From positions 1 through 16,893 of the forward strand of contig JAEWCA010000171.1 of assembly GCA_023390875.1 (NCBI GenBank): a DNA stretch of 16,893 bases, in the 5' to 3' direction. The translations under genes were made by a program, and so were the position numbers. Numbering within the stretch: the stretch's first letter is position 1; each line of letters begins with the position of its first letter. Under the pieces are notes generated by a model. That model saw only the letters and a list, made by a program, of their open reading frames with translations. It had not been told where the DNA came from and made no database searches. Below are positions 8,501 through 16,039 of this stretch, piece by piece. Origin of the DNA: Actinomycetes bacterium. Lineage in GTDB: Bacteria; Actinomycetota; Actinomycetes; Actinomycetales; Cellulomonadaceae.

Positions 8501-9145
8501 GTGCAGGTGGCCGAGCTCGAGCTGCGAGCGTCCGTGCAGGTGGTGCGGCTGGGCCGCACCACCTACCGGGTCGTGCGCCCGACTGCTCCGCTCGCCGGCT
8601 GGCTCGTCGAACGACTGGTGTGCTGGAGCGGTGTCGACGGCGCGCTCGACAAGCACTCGCTCCGGGCGTTGACGATCGCATGGGCGTTCGCCGCGCGGTC
8701 GCCCCGGACCATCACGTTCCTGCCGATCTCGTCGGACGGACCGGAGAGCACCGCTCACGCGCTGGACCTCGTCCTGGTGCACCACTCGCTCCAGCTCCCG
8801 GCCTCCCGGTGGCGGTCGGTGCGCCGCCGGCTCGGACCCGGTCACCCCGAGACGATCACCCTGCCGGCGCGGGCCTACGACGGCCACGAGGAACCCGACT
8901 GGTCGCACCGTCGTGCGGACCGGGACCGGTTCACCCGCACGGTCGCCGCCGGCTCGCTCGTGCTGGCCGGCAGCAGGCCCGCGTTCGAGCGCGACCTGCG
9001 GCAGCTCGTCGCGATGGTCGAGCAGGGCCCCGCGGAACGGGCGGCATTCCCCAACCGTCACCTGTGCGTCGAGCTCGCCGACAGGTGGATCCACGTCGAG
9101 CAGGTCGGTCGTCGCGAGGCGAAGCTCGGAGCTGCCGCCCGCTGA
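8501..9145 (+). CDS. Unknown 214-aa protein next to dif
   Basis: A 214-residue protein from GTG 8501 (VQVAELELRASVQVVRLGRTTYRVVRP). I do not recognise a family. It looks soluble: no signal peptide and no membrane segment. The composition is ordinary for the organism: AGWLVERLVCWSGVDGALDKHSLRALTIAWAFAARSPRTITFLP in the first half, and FTRTVAAGSLVLAGSRPAFERDLRQLVAMVEQGPAERAAFPNRHLCVELADRWIHVEQVG in the second, with strands and helices alternating and a basic middle (RWRSVRRRLG, SHRRADRDRF). Third codon positions are nearly all G/C, supporting a real gene. The start is set by the promoter (8467-8494) with no leader. It converges with the methyltransferase gene with only four bases between their stops. 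Closest feature on the other side is the dif candidate, 85 bases upstream. Confidence 0.75.
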   Translation: MQVAELELRASVQVVRLGRTTYRVVRPTAPLAGWLVERLVCWSGVDGALDKHSLRALTIAWAFAARSPRTITFLPISSDGPESTAHALDLVLVHHSLQLPASRWRSVRRRLGPGHPETITLPARAYDGHEEPDWSHRRADRDRFTRTVAAGSLVLAGSRPAFERDLRQLVAMVEQGPAERAAFPNRHLCVELADRWIHVEQVGRREAKLGAAAR

Positions 9146-9149
9146 CACG

Positions 9150-9911
<762 letters not shown>

Positions 9912-10027
9912 GGGATCACCTGTTCCGTCGTGCGAACCTGGGGCCGTGCCGCCGACCCGAGAGCCGGCGGACGGGCTACGACGAGCGTCCTGCCAGCACG
10001 GGCGCCGAACCAGGACGGAAGTACGTG

Positions 10028-11035
10028 ATGGTGCGACGTTCTTCGGTGAGCGGGCCGCTGCTCCCCCGCACACGCGTGCGCCGGCGCCGCGCGGACGGGA
10101 CTCCGGTCATCGCGTACCTGCCCCGTCCGGGCACCGTGCCGATCGGGGCCGCGCTGGTCCTCGGTGGCGACCTGCGGCCCGACCACGTGCCCGGGGACGG
10201 CCCGCACGCGCACGACTTCCACGTCCTGGTGCACGTGGAGCGCGGTGCCGGGACGTTGCGGGTGGACGCCCGCGAGTGGGCCCTCGGCGAGGGCGACGTG
10301 TGCCTCGTCGCCCCCGGCGAGGTGGTCCGAGGAGCGTCCGCGCTGCCCGGCGACGCACGCGTGTGGCTCGCGTTCTTCACGGCCGAGGCCCTCGGTCCGC
10401 AGGCCTCGACGCCGTTGGCCTGGCGTCAGCATCCGCTGCTCGCGGCGTTCGGTCGCCTGGACGAGGGCGCGCCGCGCGTGCTGTCGGTGCCGGAGCGGGA
10501 GCGGGCCTCGTGGGCGACGCTGCTCGGGGTGCTGTCCGACGAGGCCGGTGTGCACTCCCCCGGACCGGTGCGGCCGGGCGCGCACGAGGCCGCGACGGCG
10601 GCGCTCACGCTGCTCCTGGTCTCGCTCGCGCGGATCACGCCCGTAGCTCCCCCGGCGACGCCGGGCCGTGGCGCGCGACCGGACCTCGACGAGATCGCGG
10701 GCGGTTGGGCGCGTGACCCGCTCGTCGCCGCGGTCCTGGACGTGGTGGAGGCCGGCTTCCGCGAGCCGATCTCCACGCGCGACGTCGCCGACTCGCTCGG
10801 CTACACCACGGGCCACCTCACGACCGTCGTGCGCGAGCGCTCGGGCCGGACCGTGCTCGAGTGGCTCACCGAGCGCCGCATGATCGAGGCGCGCCGCCTG
10901 CTCGTCGAGACGGACCTGCCCGTCGCCGTCGTCGCGGAGCGCACCGGGTACCGCGACGCGACGTACCTGGTGCGCCGGTTCCGCGAGCAGCACGGCGTGA
11001 CGCCGCTGCAGTGGCGCCGCCAGGCGCGCGCCTGA
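10028..11035 (+). CDS. AraC-family regulator with N-terminal cupin domain
   Basis: A 335-residue protein from ATG 10028; GTG 10025 directly before it is also possible, and GGACGGAAG about seven bases upstream serves as Shine-Dalgarno. Residues about 40-125 form an AraC-type cupin sensor: HVPGDGPHAHDFHVLVHVERGAGTLRVDAREWALGEGDVCLVAPGEVVRG. Its HAHDFH cluster at 60-65 is a possible metal or ligand site. Residues about 232-335 hold the double helix-turn-helix: EPISTRDVADSLGYTTGHLTTVVRERSGRTVLEWLTERRMIEARRLL and VAVVAERTGYRDATYLVRRFREQHGVTPLQWRR. It is divergent from the methyltransferase gene, so it may control it (inference). Its TGA stop touches the stop of the converging acetyltransferase gene. 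Confidence 0.92.
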   Translation: MVRRSSVSGPLLPRTRVRRRRADGTPVIAYLPRPGTVPIGAALVLGGDLRPDHVPGDGPHAHDFHVLVHVERGAGTLRVDAREWALGEGDVCLVAPGEVVRGASALPGDARVWLAFFTAEALGPQASTPLAWRQHPLLAAFGRLDEGAPRVLSVPERERASWATLLGVLSDEAGVHSPGPVRPGAHEAATAALTLLLVSLARITPVAPPATPGRGARPDLDEIAGGWARDPLVAAVLDVVEAGFREPISTRDVADSLGYTTGHLTTVVRERSGRTVLEWLTERRMIEARRLLVETDLPVAVVAERTGYRDATYLVRRFREQHGVTPLQWRRQARA

Positions 11036-11527
11036 TCAGCGCAGCTCGAGGACGTACCGCTCCTCGGTCTGCGACGGCTCCCGCGGCGTCTGGTGGCGCT
11101 CACCGGTGCGGGCGAATCCGGCCCGCACGTACAGGTCGACCGCGGCGTGGTTCTCGTCCACGACCCACAGCGACAGCGTGCGCGCGCCGTCGTCGAGGGC
11201 GGCCTGGCGCACGGTGTCGAGCAACGTCCAGCCGATGCCGCGACGACGGACCTCGGGAGCGACCCACAGCGACACGACGTGCCGGTCGTCGTCGGGCGAG
11301 CCCGGCTCGAGGATCATGCCGACGATGCCGCGGCCGGTGCCGGACTCGTCGAGCGCGATCCAGCTCGGGCTCGACCGCGTGCGCATCCTCCAGTGCGACT
11401 CCCGGAACCTCTCCTCCCGGGCGAGGGACGACCCGAACACGTCCGGGTCCTCGCGCAGCGCCCGCAGACGCACCTCCTGCATCAGGCGCCAGTCGTCCTC
11501 GACCACACGGTGGATCAGCACAGGCAC
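11036..11527 (-). CDS. GNAT family N-acetyltransferase
   Basis: About 163 residues from GTG 11527 (VPVLIHRVVEDDWRLMQEVRLRALREDPDVFGSSLAREE). GNAT features are clear: the N-terminal RALREDPDVFGSSLAREE segment, HVVSLWVAPEVRRRGIGWTLLDTVRQAAL with the acetyl-CoA-binding RRRGIG loop, then LSLWVVDENHAAVDLYVRAGFARTGERH and the final ERYVLELR strand. Substrate unknown. Start choice: four in-frame GTG codons lie at 11542, 11539, 11527 and 11521; GTGAGG with six bases of spacing favours 11527, and the family usually starts close to the LIHRV strand. The gene converges with the AraC gene: their stops share the palindrome TGATCA with no base between. It lies 30 bases after the small acidic gene on the same strand and may be cotranscribed with it. 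Confidence 0.88.
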   Translation of the reverse strand: MPVLIHRVVEDDWRLMQEVRLRALREDPDVFGSSLAREERFRESHWRMRTRSSPSWIALDESGTGRGIVGMILEPGSPDDDRHVVSLWVAPEVRRRGIGWTLLDTVRQAALDDGARTLSLWVVDENHAAVDLYVRAGFARTGERHQTPREPSQTEERYVLELR

Positions 11528-11557
11528 AGGATGCCTCACCACGCGTGATCGTGGGGG

Positions 11558-11701
11558 TCAGGGCTCCTCGCGCGCCGAGGATCCGTGGCCTTCGGGGTCG
11601 GGGACCGCCCGGGCGACGTCGGCGATCTCCTCCTCCGGTCGCGGCGGCACGGTCTCGTCGTACTCGAGCTCGGGCACCTCGTGCCCCGGGGTCTGCGTCA
11701 C
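11558..11701 (-). CDS. Small acidic protein, 47 residues
   Basis: A short gene from GTG 11701 to TGA 11558 encoding 47 residues (starting VTQTPGHEVPELEYDETVPP, ending SSAREEP). It is Glu/Asp/Pro-rich with only three Arg, so strongly acidic and probably disordered. Evidence that it is real: a strong Shine-Dalgarno GGAGAGGAG at 11708-11716 with six bases to GTG, a -10-like TAGCGT at 11727-11732, an upstream terminator-like hairpin, and steady G/C third positions. A longer start at 11728 (GTG) would overlap the Shine-Dalgarno and is less likely. Function unknown. It precedes the GNAT gene on the same strand by 30 bases (15 to the longest possible GNAT start), so they may form a pair. Confidence 0.7.
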   Translation of the reverse strand: MTQTPGHEVPELEYDETVPPRPEEEIADVARAVPDPEGHGSSAREEP

Positions 11702-11731
11702 CAGGCTCTCCTCTCCGACGTCGTCCACGCT

Positions 11732-11753
11732 ACGGGGCCACCGGCGGCCCCGT
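11732..11753 (-). terminator. Hairpin after the MBL-fold gene
   Basis: ACGGGGCC, loop ACCGGC, GGCCCCGT: an 8-bp perfect stem starting six bases downstream of the MBL-fold stop (minus strand). It ends where the -10 box of the small acidic gene begins. There is no T-tract. Confidence 0.5.
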
Positions 11754-11758
11754 CAGCC

Positions 11759-12400
11759 TCACAGCTCGATCCCGTCCCCGGGGTCGAGCACGACCGGTTC
11801 GCCCGCGCCCGCGAGCCGCCCGAGCAGCGAGCCTGCCAGGAACCGGCCGGCGTCGCTCAGCAGGGCGTCGTGCACCGCGACGATCCGCTTCGGCCGGACG
11901 CGTCGGACGTAGTCGACGACGTCGCCGAGCCGCAGCCACGGCGCCCCGAGCGGCGTGAGCAGCACGTCGACCTGGGCGCCGGCGGGATCCACGTACGCGT
12001 CCCCGGGGTGCAGCACGCCCTCCACCAGGTACCCCACGTTCGTGACCCGCGGGACGTCCGCGTGGATCAGCTCGTGCCACTCGCCCAGCGCGCGGACGTC
12101 GAACCCGCCCGCGCTGAACGCGTCCCCGCCGCGCACCGCGTGCAGCCGGTCGCCGGCCGCGCCGCCACCGGAGAGCGCGTCGACGACGGCCTGCGGCGCC
12201 CACACGTCGACACCGTCCTTCGTCGCCGCCGCGACGCGTTCGACGTCGACGTGGTCCACGTGCTCGTGCGTGACGAGCACGGCGGTGGTTCCGGCGAGCG
12301 CACGGTCGAGCGCGGAGAACGACCCCGGGTCGATGACGAGGGCCGCGGAGTCACGGTCGAGGCGCACGCACGAGTGCCCCCAGCGGGTCAGGCGGGTCAT
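11759..12400 (-). CDS. MBL-fold metallo-hydrolase (UlaG-like)
   Basis: A 213-residue protein from ATG 12400 (MTRLTRWGHSCVRLDRDSAALVIDPGSFS). The metal-binding motif THEHVDH is at 44-50 (H45, H47, D49, H50). Downstream elements include the GDAFSAGGFDVRALGEWHELIH strand-loop, YLVEGVLHPGDAYVDP (possible metal-bridging Asp), LLTPLGAPWLRLGDVVDYVRRVRPKRIVAVHDALLSDAG with the last His at about 179. This is the small beta-lactamase-fold hydrolase subgroup related to UlaG-type proteins; the substrate cannot be read from sequence. An in-frame GTG at 12418 would overlap the inverted-repeat arm and is less likely. AAGACT sits six bases before the ATG, with no Shine-Dalgarno. It is divergent from ParA, and a 10-bp inverted repeat lies between them. 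Confidence 0.9.
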   Translation of the reverse strand: MTRLTRWGHSCVRLDRDSAALVIDPGSFSALDRALAGTTAVLVTHEHVDHVDVERVAAATKDGVDVWAPQAVVDALSGGGAAGDRLHAVRGGDAFSAGGFDVRALGEWHELIHADVPRVTNVGYLVEGVLHPGDAYVDPAGAQVDVLLTPLGAPWLRLGDVVDYVRRVRPKRIVAVHDALLSDAGRFLAGSLLGRLAGAGEPVVLDPGDGIEL

Positions 12401-12412
12401 GACGGCAGTCTT

Positions 12413-12447
12413 GCCCACATCGGCCGCTCGCGCCGGGCGATGTGGGC
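12413..12447. promoter_or_regulatory. 10-bp inverted repeat between divergent genes
   Basis: GCCCACATCG at 12413-12422 and CGATGTGGGC at 12438-12447 are perfect inverted arms with 15 bases between them (25 bases centre to centre). The left arm abuts the -10-like AAGACT of the MBL-fold gene. It is a candidate operator for a dimeric regulator acting mainly on the MBL gene; a hairpin in the ParA direction is unlikely because it lies upstream of the ParA start. Confidence 0.5.
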
Positions 12448-12522
12448 GACGATGACCGGTTCGACCCGTCCGGGGTGGTGCCCGTTTCGTGTCGGGAGGC
12501 CAGGGGCCGTTACGGTGGCGCC

Positions 12523-13290
12523 GTGCTGGTGCTCGGGGTGTGCAGTCTCAAGGGTGGCGTGGGCAAGACGTCCGTGACGCTGGGTCTGGCGTCGGCGGCG
12601 CTGGAGCGCGGGCTCCGGACGCTCGTCGTGGACCTCGACCCGCAGGGTGATGCCACCATGGCGCTCGGCGTGCGGCCCGCGCCCGGTGCCGACGTGGCGT
12701 CCGTGCTCGACGAGCCCGGCGAGGCCACCGTGCAGCGCGCGACCGCGCCGAGCACGTGGGCCGACGAGGGCCTCGACGTGCTCGCAGGCTCGGAGCGCTC
12801 GGCGACCCACGACCGGCTGGACGACGCGGACGTCGACCGCCTGCGCTTCGCGCTGTCGTGGGTGCGCGGGTACAACCTCGTGATCATCGACTGCCCGCCG
12901 TCGCTCGGCGGCCTGACGCGCACCGGCCTGACGTCCGCCGACCGTGCGGTCGTCGTCACCGAGCCGGGCCTGTTCGCGGTCATGGCAGTCGGTCGTGCGA
13001 TGCGGACCATCGACGAGCTGCGTCGTGGGCCGGCTCCGCAGCTCCAGCCGCTCGGGATCGTCGTCAACCGGGTCCGTGCGCGGTCGGTCGAGCAGGCGTT
13101 CCGTCAGGAGGAGCTCGCGACGCTGTACGGGCCGCTCGTCCTGTCCCCCGCCGTGCCGGAGCGGGCCGCTCTCCAGCAGGCCCAGGGGGCCGCCCAGCCC
13201 GTGCACGTGTGGCCCGGGGCAGCGGCGGCCGAGCTCTCGAAGGTGTTCGACGCGCTGCTCGACCGCGCGCTGCGGGCTCCGCGGCACTGA
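12523..13290 (+). CDS. ParA/MinD-family ATPase
   Basis: A 255-residue protein from GTG 12523 (VLVLGVCSLKGGVGKTSVTLGLA). The deviant Walker A KGGVGKTS is at 10-17 with both signature lysines, switch I DLDPQGDAT at 38-46, and Walker B LVIIDCPPSLGGLT around D123. The tail carries LQPLGIVVNRVRARSVEQAFRQEELATLYGPLVLSPAVPERAALQQAQGAAQPVHVWP as usual for ParA. There is no ParB gene next to it, so it is an orphan ParA rather than the oriC-linked segregation pair; such orphans position cell structures or protein cargo. Its position beside the garA-ftsR-MerR block is one I expect in Micrococcales. TACGGT at 12511-12516 lies six bases before GTG, without Shine-Dalgarno, indicating a leaderless mRNA. An in-frame GTG at 12442 would add 27 residues of poor quality. 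Confidence 0.92.
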   Translation: MLVLGVCSLKGGVGKTSVTLGLASAALERGLRTLVVDLDPQGDATMALGVRPAPGADVASVLDEPGEATVQRATAPSTWADEGLDVLAGSERSATHDRLDDADVDRLRFALSWVRGYNLVIIDCPPSLGGLTRTGLTSADRAVVVTEPGLFAVMAVGRAMRTIDELRRGPAPQLQPLGIVVNRVRARSVEQAFRQEELATLYGPLVLSPAVPERAALQQAQGAAQPVHVWPGAAAAELSKVFDALLDRALRAPRH

Positions 13291-13345
13291 CGCGGACGGC
13301 GCCGGCGCGGTTCTGCCCGTCCGGCGTCGACGACCCCTGCGGACG

Positions 13346-13933
13346 TCAGCCGGCGTTGCGCGCCTGGCGGCGCAGGGCGAGCTCGTCGTTCGCCACGGGC
13401 AGCGGGGCGGACTCGTCGTCCTCGGCGCGCTCGGTCGGCAGCTCGGCGAGCGTCCCCTCGACCTCGCGCCACACGCGGCCCACGGCGATGCCGAAGACGC
13501 CCTGGCCGCCCTGGACCAGGTCGATCACCTCGTCGGCCGACGTGCACTCGTAGACGCTCGCACCGTCGGACATGAGCGTGATCTGCGCGAGGTCCTCGAC
13601 GCCACGCTCCCGCAGGTGGCCGACGGCCGTGCGGATCTGCTGCAGCGACACACCCGTGTCGAGCAGCCGCTTGACGACCTTGAGCACGAGGATGTCGCGG
13701 AAGCTGTACAGGCGCTGCGTGCCAGAGCCGGTCGCGGGCCGCACCGACGGCTCGACGAGCCCCGTGCGGGCCCAGTAGTCGAGCTGGCGGTACGTGATGC
13801 CGGCAGCTCGGCACGCGGTCGGGCCGCGGTAGCCGGTGGACGTGTCGAGGTCGGGAAGGTCGTCGTCGAACAGCAGGCCCTGCACGCGCTGCGGCACACC
13901 GACCACGGACTCGGCGTTCTCGTTGCTGGCCAC
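13346..13933 (-). CDS. MerR-family regulator (Rv1830/ResR-like)
   Basis: A 195-residue protein from GTG 13933, with Shine-Dalgarno GGAGGA at 13938-13943. Residues about 34-105 form a MerR winged helix: STGYRGPTACRAAGITYRQLDYWARTGLVEPSVRPATGSGTQRLYSFRDILVLKVVKRLLDTGVSLQQIRTAV. The C-terminal half (HLRERGVEDLAQITLMSDGASVYECTSADEVIDLVQGGQGVFGIAVGRVWREVEGTLAELPTE) is the effector domain of the actinobacterial type, with no cysteine metal site. By order after DUF151 it corresponds to M. tuberculosis Rv1830 (ResR/McdR), linked there to growth and division control. It has a clear own promoter (13990-14018) and a leader of about 50 bases with a hairpin just before the Shine-Dalgarno. The frame is open upstream to 14059 but that part reads poorly. 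It converges with ParA. Confidence 0.92.
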   Translation of the reverse strand: MASNENAESVVGVPQRVQGLLFDDDLPDLDTSTGYRGPTACRAAGITYRQLDYWARTGLVEPSVRPATGSGTQRLYSFRDILVLKVVKRLLDTGVSLQQIRTAVGHLRERGVEDLAQITLMSDGASVYECTSADEVIDLVQGGQGVFGIAVGRVWREVEGTLAELPTERAEDDESAPLPVANDELALRRQARNAG

Positions 13934-13951
13934 GTGGTCCTCCGCTCGACA

Positions 13952-13967
13952 CGCACCGCACGGTGCG
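13952..13967 (-). promoter_or_regulatory. Leader hairpin upstream of the MerR gene
   Basis: CGCACC, loop GCAC, GGTGCG is a perfect 6-bp inverted repeat in the leader, between the predicted start of transcription (about 13983) and the Shine-Dalgarno (13938-13943). It could be a translation-control hairpin or a palindromic operator. Confidence 0.4.
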
Positions 13968-13989
13968 CACCCTGACTTGACTGCCTGCC

Positions 13990-14018
13990 ACGCTAGGCCC
14001 GGGCAGGTGCCGATGCAA
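13990..14018 (-). promoter_or_regulatory. Promoter of the second MerR gene
   Basis: On the minus strand: -35 TTGCAT (14013-14018), a 17-bp spacer, -10 TAGCGT (13990-13995). Spacing and boxes fit the housekeeping actinobacterial sigma factor. Confidence 0.65.
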
Positions 14019-14057
14019 CGAACCCCCGCCCCGGGCGTGTCGCCCTCGGCGAGTCTC

Positions 14058-14080
14058 ACCTTCGACCGGAGGGTGAAGGT
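14058..14080. promoter_or_regulatory. Inverted repeat ACCTTC / GAAGGT, candidate operator
   Basis: ACCTTC (14058-14063) and GAAGGT (14075-14080) are inverted arms separated by 11 bases, just after the DUF151 stop at 14088 and about 40 bases upstream of the -35 of the MerR gene. The spacing and place suit a MerR-type or other dimeric regulator site, or an attenuating hairpin. Confidence 0.4.
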
Positions 14081-14087
14081 TGCGCCG

Positions 14088-14606
14088 TCAGTCGGCCCGG
14101 GTGTCCTCCCCCGGCTCCTCGCCGCTCCCGAAGTCGTCCGGCGTGACGACGTCCAGGAACCGCCGGAACCGTTCCAGGTCCTGCTCCGACGTCGTGGTCC
14201 GCACCTCGATGCCCGCGACCGCCACGACCTCGGCCGAGCACAGCACGGGGCACCCGAACCGCAGCGCGAGCGCGATCGCGTCCGACGCGCGGGAGTCCAC
14301 GCGAGGACCCGTCTGGAGCACCAGCTCGGCGTGGAACACCCCGTCCTCCAGACGGGTGATCTCGACGCGCGTGAGCCCGGAACCCGTCGCCAGCAGCACG
14401 TCCCGCAGCAGGTCGTGCGTCATGGGGCGCGGCGGCACGATCCCGGCCTGCGCCGACGCGATCGCGCTCGCCTCGGACGGCCCGATGAGGATCGGCACCA
14501 GCAGCTCGGAGTCGGGGTCGAGCAGCAGCACGACGATCTCGTCGTCGGCCAGGTGCTGGCGCACCCCGACGACCTCGACCGGCACGAGCTCGGCGTCCTC
14601 TCCCAC
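14088..14606 (-). CDS. DUF151 bifunctional-nuclease-family protein
   Basis: A 172-residue protein from GTG 14606 (VGEDAELVPVEVVGVRQHLADDEIVVLLLDPDSELLVPILIGPSEASAIASAQAGIVPPRPMTHDLLRDVLLATGSGLTRVEITRLEDGVFHAELVL). Residues about 5-135 are the DUF151 domain, with the conserved IGPSEA and RPMTHDLL motifs and the DSRASDAIALALRFGCPV segment. A variable acidic tail follows (EQDLERFRRFLDVVTPDDFGSGEEPGEDTRAD). Members such as TM0160 were described as DNase/RNase in vitro; the physiological role in actinobacteria (Rv1829 ortholog) is unknown. TAGCGT at 14614-14619 precedes GTG by seven bases, so it may have its own leaderless start; GTG 14615 overlaps the -10 and is less likely. It lies 66 bases after ftsR. 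Confidence 0.93.
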   Translation of the reverse strand: MGEDAELVPVEVVGVRQHLADDEIVVLLLDPDSELLVPILIGPSEASAIASAQAGIVPPRPMTHDLLRDVLLATGSGLTRVEITRLEDGVFHAELVLQTGPRVDSRASDAIALALRFGCPVLCSAEVVAVAGIEVRTTTSEQDLERFRRFLDVVTPDDFGSGEEPGEDTRAD

Positions 14607-14672
14607 GCGCCCCACGCTACGACGACTGGGACGATCCGGCTGGCCGGACACGAACCGGACGCCGCGCGGTTG

Positions 14673-15446
14673 TCAGGGGGCCAGCTCGGCGACCGCCGCC
14701 CGGACGAGGGCCGTGTGCATCTGCGTGCAGAGCTCGCCCACCTCGGCGGCCACCGTCCCCGCGCGGGCGCGGGACGACGCACTGCGGCGGCCCCGCCACG
14801 GCGCCACGACCTGCTCGACGATGTCGGCCTGCCGGTCCGCGGCCGCGCGGAACTGGCGCAGATGACGCGCGTCGATGCCGTGCTCGGCGAGCGCCGCGGC
14901 CGCCACGACGACGTCGCGCGCCCACGGGTCGAACGACGAGCGACCGTGCGTGCGCAGCACGCCGGCCGCGACGAGGTCCTGGACGAACCCGGGCTCCACG
15001 CCGGCCTCCCGCGCGAGCGCGTCGACCGTCCACCGCACGCCCGGCGTCTCGCGGACACCGTCGCGGGTCGCGAGCCGGGCCGGGGTCGTCGGCTCGTCCT
15101 CGTCGCCCGCGTCGAGGGCCGCCAGCCGCTCCTTGATGACCTTGAGCGGCATGTACTTGTCCCGCTGCTGACGCAGCACGAAACGCAGCCGCTCGATGTC
15201 CGCGGGCGAGTACTGGCGGTACCCGGCAGGCGTCCGCACCGGCTCGACGAGCCCCTGCTCCTCGAGGAAGCGCAGCTTGGACGTCGTGACCGCCGGGAAC
15301 TCCAGGTGCAGGGCCGCGAGCACGTCGGAGATGCGCATGGACGCGCGCCGGGACAGCCCCCGCGGCCACGGCTCGCTCTCGCGTGCGACGCCGGCCACCG
15401 CCACTGCCTCGACCGCTGCGGCGCGCTGCGCCCCGGCACCGCTCAT
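14673..15446 (-). CDS. ftsR: MerR-family cell-division regulator FtsR
   Basis: A 257-residue protein from ATG 15446 (MSGAGAQRAA), with Shine-Dalgarno-like GGGTGGAAG just upstream. Residues about 37-110 form the winged helix: MRISDVLAALHLEFPAVTTSKLRFLEEQGLVEPVRTPAGYRQYSPADIERLRFVLRQQRDKYMPLKVIKERL. This long KLRFLEEQGLVEP...RQYS form is specific for Rv1828/FtsR. The C-terminal domain (VRWTVDALAREAGVEPGFVQDLVAAGVLRTHGRSSFDPWARDVVVAAAALAEHGIDARHLRQFRAAADRQADIVEQVVAP) is the second HTH-like effector half of the family. In Corynebacterium glutamicum FtsR activates ftsZ. The neighbours garA before and DUF151 after give the expected order. It starts 46 bases after garA and is likely cotranscribed with it. 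The N-terminal Ala-rich 36 residues are poorly conserved and a start at MRISDV (15335) is possible. Confidence 0.93.
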   Translation of the reverse strand: MSGAGAQRAAAVEAVAVAGVARESEPWPRGLSRRASMRISDVLAALHLEFPAVTTSKLRFLEEQGLVEPVRTPAGYRQYSPADIERLRFVLRQQRDKYMPLKVIKERLAALDAGDEDEPTTPARLATRDGVRETPGVRWTVDALAREAGVEPGFVQDLVAAGVLRTHGRSSFDPWARDVVVAAAALAEHGIDARHLRQFRAAADRQADIVEQVVAPWRGRRSASSRARAGTVAAEVGELCTQMHTALVRAAVAELAP

Positions 15447-15492
15447 CCGACTTCCACCCCTGACACCCCGAACGATCCCTGTCGACACCCGG

Positions 15493-15978
15493 TCACGAGC
15501 GCGGCGACTCGCGCTGCGGGCTCGGGTGGAACGTCATGCGGTACTTGCCGATCTGCACCTCGTCGCCGGCGCGCAGCACGACCTGGTCGATGCGCGAGCG
15601 GTTGACGTAGGTGCCGTTCAGCGACCCGATGTCCCGCACGACGAACTGCTGGCCCTCCCGGACGAACTCGGCGTGCTTGCGCGAGACCGTGACGTCGTCG
15701 AGGAAGATGTCCGCCTGCGTGGAACGGCCCGCGACGGTGCGCTCGGCGTCCAGGAGGAACCGTGCGCCGGCGCTCGGGCCACGCTGCATGACCAGGAGCG
15801 CGCTCGTCGGCGGCAGGGCGTGGACCGCGGCCACCTCGTCCGGTGTCAGGCCGACGGGTGCGGCCGCCTCGATCTCGACGGGCTCGAGCGAGCCGAACGC
15901 CATCGTCGTGTCCGGGCCGTACGCGGGCCGCGCGACCTGGGGGTCCTGTCCCCCCGGGGCCTGCTGATCGTCGGTCAT
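15493..15978 (-). CDS. garA: FHA-domain regulator GarA/OdhI
   Basis: A 161-residue protein from ATG 15978, with Shine-Dalgarno GGGAGG about five bases upstream. The N-terminal phosphorylation motif is PDTTMAF with Thr24-Thr25, equal to the ETTSVF site of GarA/OdhI. The FHA domain spans about 58-155: GRSTQAD at 84-90, SRKHAEF at 99-105 and SLNGTYVN at 119-126 hold the phosphothreonine-binding Arg, Ser, His and Asn. In the family, the unphosphorylated form binds and inhibits 2-oxoglutarate dehydrogenase and adjusts glutamate metabolism; PknB/PknG phosphorylation makes the FHA domain bind its own tail and frees the enzymes. A -10-like TAGGGT lies at 16040-16045. The spacer between the threonine motif and the FHA domain is Ala/Glu/Pro-rich. 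Confidence 0.95.
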   Translation of the reverse strand: MTDDQQAPGGQDPQVARPAYGPDTTMAFGSLEPVEIEAAAPVGLTPDEVAAVHALPPTSALLVMQRGPSAGARFLLDAERTVAGRSTQADIFLDDVTVSRKHAEFVREGQQFVVRDIGSLNGTYVNRSRIDQVVLRAGDEVQIGKYRMTFHPSPQRESPRS

Positions 15979-16039
15979 GTACGCCTCCCGGAGCCCATCT
16001 CGTGCCGTCGACCACCGCCGCCGTGAAGTGGTCAGGCAC

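Noticed and set aside
12442..12522. N-terminal extension of ParA from an upstream GTG
   Set aside because: The added 27 residues do not resemble ParA N-termini, and the -10-like TACGGT six bases before 12523 marks the start.
12397..13287. 296-codon minus-strand frame opposite ParA
   Set aside because: Antisense shadow of ParA with no domain and Arg/His-rich composition.
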